From: Marinospirillum sp.
GTDB lineage: Bacteria > Pseudomonadota > Gammaproteobacteria > Pseudomonadales > Halomonadaceae
Assembly (NCBI GenBank): GCA_007116865.1
Contig: SKHR01000071.1
Coordinates: 1-6,403, forward strand
DNA length: 6,403 nucleotides
Direction: 5' to 3'
The position numbers and the translations under genes are program-made. Of this stretch, positions 1 through 4,748 are shown in pieces (position 1 is the first letter of the stretch; every line of letters begins with the position of its first letter). The notes below the pieces were generated by a model. That model was given only the letters and a program-made list of their open reading frames with translations, did no database searches and had not been told where the DNA came from.

Positions 1-347
1 CCGAGGGTTTGGCTGAGCGGCAGTAGATCCGGGCCAACCCTGGGGTCATACCAGACCGGAAGCTCGTGCAGCTGGCCGGATGGGGTATCGGTTTCTGCCT
101 CAACCTGGCTGAGCAGGTTTTTAAGCTGCTGGGCCATCCACTGAGGGTCTGTGCGCAAAGGATCAAACTCCACTAATAAAGTGGTGTAAGAAGGCACAAG
201 ATCCAGCAGATGCACGCCCAGGTGTTGGCGACAAGCTTTTTCAAGCGGTTGTAACCAGGCCAGGTTGGTTTCATGGATCTGATCAAACAAACGCAGCATC
301 CATGCACCCAATGCCACCCGTTCGATTCGGGGCAAAGGTGCGCTCAT
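1..347 (-). CDS. pxpB: 5-oxoprolinase subunit PxpB, 5' part (3' end outside window)
   Basis: PxpB (KipI-like) is a cytoplasmic subunit of 5-oxoprolinase, which with PxpA and PxpC hydrolyses 5-oxo-L-proline to L-glutamate using ATP. I translated 115 complete codons on the minus strand; the frame is open to the window edge, so roughly the second half of a normal protein of about 220 residues is missing. Family signatures are visible: LVPSYTTLLVEFDP at about residues 50-63, and ELPVWYDPRVGPDL at about 95-108, corresponding to the conserved 'P.CY....GPDL' region. The ATG at 347 overlaps the TGA of pxpA as ATGA. The upstream bases contain no good Shine-Dalgarno sequence, so translation is probably coupled to pxpA. 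pxpC would be expected next but is not in view. Paralogues fused as urea amidolyase-like proteins exist, but the pxpA neighbour argues for 5-oxoprolinase. Confidence 0.9.
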   Translation of the reverse strand, partial: MSAPLPRIERVALGAWMLRLFDQIHETNLAWLQPLEKACRQHLGVHLLDLVPSYTTLLVEFDPLRTDPQWMAQQLKNLLSQVEAETDTPSGQLHELPVWYDPRVGPDLLPLSQTL

Positions 348-1102
348 GGTGTCGAATGAGCCTGCTGGATCAGGTCACGCAGTGATGCCACCAGGGCGAT
401 GGATTCTGCGTTATCACCATGCACACACAGGAGGTCGGCCTGTAGCTGCAGCCACTGGCCATCCAGGGTTGGTACTGGCTGCTGAGTTGCCAGACGTTGC
501 GCCTGATCGCGGATTTTTTCGGCACAGTGATAAACTGCGCCCGGCTGCTGACGATCTGCCAGTTGACCTTCTGCGGTATAGGCGCGATCGGCAAAGGCTT
601 CCCACCAGAGTGTGATTCCAAGCGCTTCGGCGGCTTGCGAAAAGACTTGCCGCTCAGGCACTGCTAACAGCACTAATGCCAGCTTGGGGTTAAAGCGATT
701 TACCGCCCGCAGAATCGCCTCAAACACTGCGGGTTTTTGCATCATGTCGTGATACAGCGCACCGTGGGGTTTAACATAGGTCAGGGGCCAGTCTTCGGCC
801 CGGCAAAAGGCATCCAACGCACCCAGCTGATAGAGCAGCAGGTTTTCGATTTCATCCGCGGAACAGGCCAGGCTGCGGCGGCCAAAGCCGACTTTATCGG
901 GATAACCCGGATGCGCCCCAACCCCGACTTGGTGCTGTTTGGCCAGACGAACCGAACGGCGCATGGTGTCCGGATCAGCCGCGTGAAAACCACAGGCCAG
1001 GTTGACCAGATCCAGATAAGGCAGGAGCTGTTCATCCTGCCCCATGGACCAGTGCCCAAAGCTTTCACCCGCATCAGCGTTGAGTCGAAGAGGATGGTGC
1101 AT
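344..1102 (-). CDS. pxpA: 5-oxoprolinase subunit PxpA (LamB/YcsF family)
   Basis: PxpA is the LamB/YcsF-family subunit of the cytoplasmic ATP-dependent 5-oxoprolinase PxpABC, which converts 5-oxoproline (pyroglutamate), a spontaneous damage product of glutamine and glutamate, into glutamate. The 252-residue protein is close to the family's usual length of about 245-255. Conserved motifs in order: LNADAGESFG (7-16), ACGFHAADP (36-44), VGAHPGYPDKVGFGRR (61-76), VKPHGALY (110-117), EAFADRAY (168-175) and LCVHGDN (225-231). The His, Asp and Glu residues of these motifs are the conserved polar positions of this family. The start at 1102 is chosen because it is preceded by GGGAG at 8 nt and puts the LNAD motif at the usual distance from the N terminus; a longer frame reaches 1177 but adds an unconserved, AT-rich-coded extension. 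The gene's TGA overlaps the pxpB start, showing an operon. Confidence 0.95.
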   Translation of the reverse strand: MHHPLRLNADAGESFGHWSMGQDEQLLPYLDLVNLACGFHAADPDTMRRSVRLAKQHQVGVGAHPGYPDKVGFGRRSLACSADEIENLLLYQLGALDAFCRAEDWPLTYVKPHGALYHDMMQKPAVFEAILRAVNRFNPKLALVLLAVPERQVFSQAAEALGITLWWEAFADRAYTAEGQLADRQQPGAVYHCAEKIRDQAQRLATQQPVPTLDGQWLQLQADLLCVHGDNAESIALVASLRDLIQQAHSTP

Positions 1103-1110
1103 TCTGTGCT

Positions 1111-1115
1111 CTCCC
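1111..1115 (-). promoter_or_regulatory. pxpA ribosome binding site
   Basis: Read on the minus strand the bases are GGGAG, followed by eight bases (AGCACAGA) and then ATG at 1102. This site decides the pxpA start against the longer frame beginning at 1177. Confidence 0.75.
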
Positions 1116-1148
1116 AGCAAGGTATTGTTTTTTTGTACTCTAAGGCGA

Positions 1149-1177
1149 ATTACAGACAAAATATTGATAAATTGCAA
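1149..1177 (-). promoter_or_regulatory. Predicted sigma70 promoter for pxpAB
   Basis: On the minus strand TTGCAA (1177-1172, 4 of 6 to the -35 consensus) is followed by a 17-base spacer and TGTAAT (1154-1149, 5 of 6 to the -10 consensus). Transcription would begin near 1142, giving a leader of about 40 nt before the pxpA ATG. The surrounding DNA (about 1141-1205) is strongly AT-rich. The -35 hexamer lies inside the palindrome ATTGCAAT, so it also reads as TTGCAA on the plus strand. This is a prediction from sequence only. Confidence 0.6.
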
Positions 1178-1215
1178 TAAATTTGTTGACGAATTTTATT
1201 GTTAGTGTCTACTCT
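1172..1215 (+). promoter_or_regulatory. Candidate promoter(s) for the TRAP operon
   Basis: Two weak rightward candidates lie here. One is TTGCAA (1172-1177), 17 bases, TTTATT (1195-1200), with 4 of 6 matches at each hexamer. The other is TTGACG (1186-1191, 5 of 6), 18 bases, TACTCT (1210-1215, 3 of 6). Either would overlap or abut the leftward pxpA promoter, and either leaves a leader of more than 100 nt before dctP at 1333. Which one is used, if either, cannot be decided from sequence. Confidence 0.35.
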
Positions 1216-1332
1216 GAAATGGTCGGATAAGCCGGAGCTGATTTCCTGCCGGTGTATCAAGAGGCTTGTTTTTCATCTCAACATGTCTTGTCGGTGGAGA
1301 ACAAAAAAACAAATAACGACGAGGAAAACAAA
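1216..1332 (+). other. Leader region upstream of dctP
   Basis: This stretch between the candidate promoters and the dctP start holds no convincing gene. The first half has small pairing possibilities, such as AAGCC (1229-1233) with GGCTT (1263-1267) and CCGG (1232-1235) with CCGG (1250-1253), none strong. The last 30 bases or so are A-rich and probably unstructured, which would favour ribosome loading. I recognise no riboswitch consensus. Confidence 0.4.
1321..1325 (+). promoter_or_regulatory. dctP ribosome binding site
   Basis: GAGGA is followed by seven bases and ATG at 1333. It fixes the start so that the protein begins directly with a signal peptide, against an in-frame GTG at 1252 that lacks any ribosome binding site and would bury the signal peptide 27 residues in. 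Confidence 0.8.
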
Positions 1333-2316
1333 ATGTTCAAGACCTTAGCTAAAGGGGTGGTCTGTTCGGCGCTGACTTTTGGACTGGTGCAGTCAGCCTT
1401 GGCGTCGACTCAATGGGATATGCCGACACCTTACGGTGATCGAACTTTTCATACAGTCAATATCCGTCAATTTGCTGATGAAGTGCGTGAATTAACCGAT
1501 GGTGCGCTGCAAATCAATGTCCATTCTGGTGGATCCTTGATCGGTCACCCTGAAATCAAGAATTCAGTGCGGCGCAATATTGTGCCCATCGGTGAGCTGA
1601 TCATGTCGCGCCTAGCGAATGAAAATGCGATTTATAATGTTGACTCAGTGCCTTATTTAGCAACCAGTTATGAAGAAGCCTGGGCGCTGTGGCAGGCTTC
1701 TGAGGAAGAGATACGTCAAGAGCTGGCACGTCAAGGGCTGCAAATCTTGTTTACCGTACCCTGGCCACCACAAGGGATTTATTCACGTAAAGAAATTAAT
1801 TCGATCGATGACCTACGCAATCTAAGAATGCGTGCATACAATACCTCAAGTGAGCGTTTTTCGCGTCTGGTCAATTCGGTGCCAACTCAAATTGAAGTGC
1901 CGGATATTCCAACGGCGTTTGGCACAGGTCGTGTTGAAGCGATGATGACCTCACCGGCAACGGGAGTAGATACTCAAGCTTGGGATTACCTGACTCACTT
2001 TAACCACACTCAATTGTGGCTGCCTAAAAACATGGTCATCGTCAGTGACCGTGCACTCAATCGTTTGCCAGCGGAAGTTCAAGATGCGCTCTGGGAGGCC
2101 GCACGCCAAGCAGAAGAACGTGGCTGGGCTATGAGTCGTGAAGAAACTGAACAAGCTCTGGCAGGGCTTCGTGAAAATGGAATTCAGGTTTCAGACCCCT
2201 CCCCAGAACTGGATGCAGCACTTCGTCAAGTGGGTGAGACCATGACACAAGAGTGGCTGCGAGATGCCGGCGAGCAGGGCCAGCGAATCATCGAGCGCTA
2301 TCGCGCGAATCGTTGA
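1333..2316 (+). CDS. dctP: TRAP transporter periplasmic solute-binding protein (DctP family)
   Basis: This is the extracytoplasmic substrate-binding subunit of a tripartite ATP-independent periplasmic (TRAP) transporter. It captures an organic acid in the periplasm and delivers it to the QM membrane pair for sodium-driven uptake. The 327-residue protein has a clear Sec signal peptide (MFKTLAKG then a hydrophobic stretch) with likely cleavage after SALA, residue 24. The mature part shows the DctP fold's landmarks: the FADEVRELTDGALQINVHSGGSLIG region (about 47-71), and DLRNLRMRAYN at 160-170. In the latter, R167 aligns with the conserved arginine that salt-bridges the substrate carboxylate in the family (R147 in SiaP). 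After it come FGTGRVEAMMTSP (196-208) and the C-terminal NMVIVSDRALNRLP segment (233-246). Genes for the membrane subunits follow. The substrate is not readable from sequence; the divergent pxpAB genes suggest pyroglutamate, as bound by Bordetella pertussis DctP6 and DctP7. The symbol is used in the generic TRAP sense. Confidence 0.93.
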   Translation: MFKTLAKGVVCSALTFGLVQSALASTQWDMPTPYGDRTFHTVNIRQFADEVRELTDGALQINVHSGGSLIGHPEIKNSVRRNIVPIGELIMSRLANENAIYNVDSVPYLATSYEEAWALWQASEEEIRQELARQGLQILFTVPWPPQGIYSRKEINSIDDLRNLRMRAYNTSSERFSRLVNSVPTQIEVPDIPTAFGTGRVEAMMTSPATGVDTQAWDYLTHFNHTQLWLPKNMVIVSDRALNRLPAEVQDALWEAARQAEERGWAMSREETEQALAGLRENGIQVSDPSPELDAALRQVGETMTQEWLRDAGEQGQRIIERYRANR

Positions 2317-2324
2317 TCACTCAG

Positions 2325-2348
2325 TTTGCCGGGCATCCGCCCGGCAAA
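2325..2348 (+). repeat. Perfect hairpin between dctP and dctQ
   Basis: TTTGCCGGGC (2325-2334) and GCCCGGCAAA (2339-2348) form a perfect 10-bp stem with the loop ATCC, starting 9 bases after the dctP stop. No T-run follows on either strand, so it is not a standard intrinsic terminator. The dctQ ribosome binding site begins at the foot of the stem. Likely roles, by analogy with intercistronic hairpins after other periplasmic binding protein genes, are protection of the dctP message 3' end and lowering of downstream expression. Confidence 0.8.
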
Positions 2349-2352
2349 GGGG
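2348..2352 (+). promoter_or_regulatory. dctQ ribosome binding site
   Basis: AGGGG is followed by AAAAAT and ATG at 2359. It shares its first base with the 3' arm of the hairpin, so ribosome access could depend on that fold. It supports the ATG over an in-frame TTG at 2326, which lies inside the hairpin. Confidence 0.7.
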
Positions 2353-2358
2353 AAAAAT

Positions 2359-2913
2359 ATGACGCGTTATCGTTTAATGCCGATTTATTTGGCGGGTGCT
2401 TACCTGTCTGCGCTGAGCCTTGTTTTGATCTGTGGTTTGATCACCGCTCAAATTTTGTTACGCCTACTGGATCGCTTACTTCTGATTTTTGGTGCTGAAA
2501 GTTTTGGCTGGTCAGTTCCTGGCTTGTCTGAGATTTCTGGTTTTCTTTTGGTGGGCGCGAGTTTTATGGGCCTGGCTTATACCTTTGCCCAGGGCGGCCA
2601 TATTCGCGTGACTTTACTCATCGGTCGCTTGGGTCCAAAAATACGTGTTTGGCTTGAAGTCTGGTGCCTGTCTATTGCCCTGGCGCTGTGTTTGTTCTTG
2701 GCATGGTATAGCGCATTTTTAATTCATGATAGCTGGACATTTAATGAGCTTTCCTACGGCCTGCTGCGCATCCCATTATGGATTCCTCAAAGTGTGATGT
2801 TGGCTGGAGTAGTGTTGTTTTGCCTGGCCTTGATTGAAAGTTGGCTTGCAACACTTCTTTGCGCCTTGCGTTCACCTAGTCACTACGTTCCTGACGACCA
2901 GCCACAAGAATAA
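2359..2913 (+). CDS. dctQ: TRAP transporter small membrane subunit (DctQ family)
   Basis: This is the four-helix small inner-membrane subunit that pairs with the large DctM-type subunit. The 184-residue protein has hydrophobic segments at about 9-31, 56-78, 97-121 and 141-169. The family pattern is visible: an acidic residue opening the second segment (LSEISGFLLVGASF, 57-70), the short polar link QGGHIRV (78-84) after it, and IPLWIPQ (138-144) before the last segment. Sequence conservation in this family is low, so the call rests on topology, these local patterns and position between dctP and dctM. The start at 2359 has a good AGGGG ribosome site; the preceding TTG frame extension is rejected. 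The gap to dctM is only 12 bases, so they are co-transcribed. Confidence 0.92.
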   Translation: MTRYRLMPIYLAGAYLSALSLVLICGLITAQILLRLLDRLLLIFGAESFGWSVPGLSEISGFLLVGASFMGLAYTFAQGGHIRVTLLIGRLGPKIRVWLEVWCLSIALALCLFLAWYSAFLIHDSWTFNELSYGLLRIPLWIPQSVMLAGVVLFCLALIESWLATLLCALRSPSHYVPDDQPQE

Positions 2914-2925
2914 CCGGAGACAAGC

Positions 2926-4227
2926 ATGCTCACGATAATGCTGGTGCTTTTTTTTGCGCTGCTACTTTTGTTGGGGAGTGGGGTATGGATCGCCTTCGCT
3001 TTGTTAGGTCTCGGTTGGCTGGGTCTTAGTCAATTCACGAGCATCCCGGTTGGCGACATGATGGCTTCCGATATTTGGAGTGCCAGTTATAGCTGGGAAT
3101 TAACGGCTTTACCGCTGTTCATCTGGATGGGTGAAATACTCTTTCGTTCACGTTTGGCAGAAGATATGTTCACAGGGCTGGCGCCTTGGATGCAAAGAGT
3201 TCCTGGGCGACTGTTGCATACCAATGTGATCGGTTGCGGTCTGTTTGCATCTGTCTCCGGCTCATCGGCAGCCACCTGTGCGACTATGGGAAAAATGACC
3301 ATCCCAGAGCTGACACGTCGAGGTTATGATGAAAAGCTGGTTTTAGGCACTCTGGCTGGCTCTGCAACCCTGGGGTTACTGATTCCTCCTTCCATTATTT
3401 TGATCGTTTTTGCGGTGGCAACCGACCAGTCCATTGCTCGTCTTTTCCTGGCCGGTGTGTTTCCAGGCCTGATGCTGATCGGACTTTTTGCCGCTTACAT
3501 AATGATCTGGGCCTGGCTTAACCCTTCACGGGTCCCTCCGGCTGAAGACCGTTTGCCAATCATGGAGCGCCTATGGCGTTCTCGCCGATTGCTCCCCATG
3601 CTGCTATTGATTGTGGGTGTGATTGGGTCGATCTACGCAGGTATTGCCTCACCCACTGAAGCGGCTGCCGTTGGGGTCGTGCTGTCCTTGGCACTGGCTT
3701 ATTTTAGCGGCACCTTGAATCGCACTAACTTTGAAGAAGGGTTGCTGGGGACCGTAAAAACCTCCTGCATGATTGCTTTTATTCTGGCTGGCGCATCATT
3801 TTTAACGGCTGCAATGGGCTTTACTCGCATGCCCGCAGAATTGGCGAGCTGGATCACAGGCATGGAGCTGTCTCCGATCATGCTACTGGTTGCCTTGACG
3901 CTCTTTTTTATTGTGTTGGGATGTTTTTTGGATGGTATTTCCGTTGTTGTACTCACCACTTCGATCATGTTACCAATGGTTGAGGCGGCTGGTTTTAACC
4001 TGATCTGGTTCGGTATTTATCTGGTCATCGTGGTGGAGATGTCGCAGATCACCCCGCCAGTTGGTTTTAATCTGTTTGTTTTACAGGGGCTGACGGGGAA
4101 AAACCTGTTGCGGATTGCTTGGGCCGCGCTCCCCTTCTTTTTACTGATGTTGGTCGGTATTGTGCTGATCACGGTCTTCCCTGATATAGTCACCTACCTA
4201 CCGGAAGCGATGGCGAATCGTCGATGA
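2926..4227 (+). CDS. dctM: TRAP transporter large membrane subunit (DctM family)
   Basis: This is the large inner-membrane subunit of the TRAP transporter, which forms the elevator-type transport domain and drives uptake with the sodium gradient. The 433-residue length is typical, and it is hydrophobic throughout, consistent with a dozen or so membrane segments and two re-entrant hairpins. Family signatures in order are ALPLFIWMGEILFRS (61-75), SGSSAAT (111-117), GLLIPPS (150-156), GIASPTEAAAVG (239-250), GCFLDGIS (332-339) and QITPPVGFNLFVLQG (374-388). SGSSAAT with GLLIPPS, and GCFLDGIS with ITPPVGFN, are the conserved motifs of the two inverted halves. The ATG at 2926 follows GGAG (2916-2919) by six bases. 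The stop overlaps the next gene's start as ATGA. It is unfused to the small subunit, unlike SiaQM-type fusions. Confidence 0.95.
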   Translation: MLTIMLVLFFALLLLLGSGVWIAFALLGLGWLGLSQFTSIPVGDMMASDIWSASYSWELTALPLFIWMGEILFRSRLAEDMFTGLAPWMQRVPGRLLHTNVIGCGLFASVSGSSAATCATMGKMTIPELTRRGYDEKLVLGTLAGSATLGLLIPPSIILIVFAVATDQSIARLFLAGVFPGLMLIGLFAAYIMIWAWLNPSRVPPAEDRLPIMERLWRSRRLLPMLLLIVGVIGSIYAGIASPTEAAAVGVVLSLALAYFSGTLNRTNFEEGLLGTVKTSCMIAFILAGASFLTAAMGFTRMPAELASWITGMELSPIMLLVALTLFFIVLGCFLDGISVVVLTTSIMLPMVEAAGFNLIWFGIYLVIVVEMSQITPPVGFNLFVLQGLTGKNLLRIAWAALPFFLLMLVGIVLITVFPDIVTYLPEAMANRR

Positions 4228-4748
4228 ATCGAGAGCAAAAAGGACATACCTTGGGCCCCATTGTGTCGTCTGAGCACTTGTCACATAAGGCAAAAGAGTT
4301 GTCTGAGTTTGAATTTGGCCTGATTATCTCAGGCCATGCTTTTAACCGCTGGATTGTTCGCTGCATGACTGCGGTGGGCTACTCCGAGCTGGGTGCCTTA
4401 GATGTGCTGGTTGTGCATAGTGTCAATCACCGCAAGCGACCTAAAAAGCTCAGTGACATCTGCCTAGTGTTAAATATTGAGGATAGCCATACCGTCAGCT
4501 ATGCACTCAAAAAACTGGTTCGCCTTAAACTGGTTTCTAGCCAAAAACAGGGCAAGGAAACTTTTTTTCAAACCACTGAGGAAGGGCAGAAAGCCTGCAA
4601 GGCTTATGCGGAGATACGAGAAGCCTGTTTGGTTGAATCCCTGTCAACACTAGGTATCAGCCAGGAAGAAATGCACCATCTGGCCGGTGCATTGCGTGCG
4701 ATTTCAGGCATTTATGACCAGGCCTCACGCTCAGCGGCCGCCTTGTAA
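4224..4748 (+). CDS. MarR-like winged-helix transcriptional regulator
   Basis: The 174-residue protein looks like a cytoplasmic DNA-binding regulator of the MarR type. A helical N-terminal part (about 27-52, ELSEFEFGLIISGHAFNRW) leads to LGALDVLVVHSVNHR (56-70). The predicted helix-turn-helix is at about 75-101, with the recognition helix near EDSHTVSYALKKLVRLKLV (86-104), and the wing follows at about 105-120 (SQKQGKETFFQTTEEG). A C-terminal helix (147-168) could complete the dimer interface. The start codon overlaps the dctM stop as ATGA with little Shine-Dalgarno upstream, so translation is probably coupled to the transporter. This makes it a likely local regulator of the TRAP operon and of pxpAB, possibly sensing the substrate; that is inference from position. 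Its 3' end overlaps the convergent rep gene by 18 bases. No ligand can be assigned. Confidence 0.82.
   Translation: MNREQKGHTLGPIVSSEHLSHKAKELSEFEFGLIISGHAFNRWIVRCMTAVGYSELGALDVLVVHSVNHRKRPKKLSDICLVLNIEDSHTVSYALKKLVRLKLVSSQKQGKETFFQTTEEGQKACKAYAEIREACLVESLSTLGISQEEMHHLAGALRAISGIYDQASRSAAAL

Noticed and set aside
1103..1177. Longer N terminus for pxpA starting at 1177.
   Set aside because: The extra 25 residues are not conserved in the family, would overlap the predicted promoter region, and lack the ribosome site that is present before 1102.
737..1180. Open frame of about 147 codons on the plus strand.
   Set aside because: It is antisense to pxpA over most of its length and its translation has no family features; pxpA's motifs are unambiguous.
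1163..1201. Repeated TTG triplets and AT-rich partial dyads as an operator for the MarR-like protein.
   Set aside because: Spacing is irregular and no extended inverted repeat beyond ATTGCAAT is present, so a specific operator cannot be supported.
1252..1332. GTG start 27 codons upstream of dctP.
   Set aside because: There is no ribosome site, and it would place a signal peptide internally; GAGGA before the ATG at 1333 explains the start.
1283..1348. Small open frame of 21 codons in the dctP leader, overlapping the dctP start in another frame.
   Set aside because: It has no Shine-Dalgarno sequence upstream and no sign of a regulatory codon run, so it is most likely chance.
2325..2358. Rho-independent terminator after dctP.
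   Set aside because: The stem is perfect but is followed by GGGGAAAAAT rather than a T-run, and the co-functional dctQ and dctM lie directly downstream.
4734..4741. GCGGCCGC palindrome that might be a protein-binding site.
   Set aside because: It is part of the larger hairpin and of two coding ends; an eight-base GC palindrome alone gives no evidence of a binding site.
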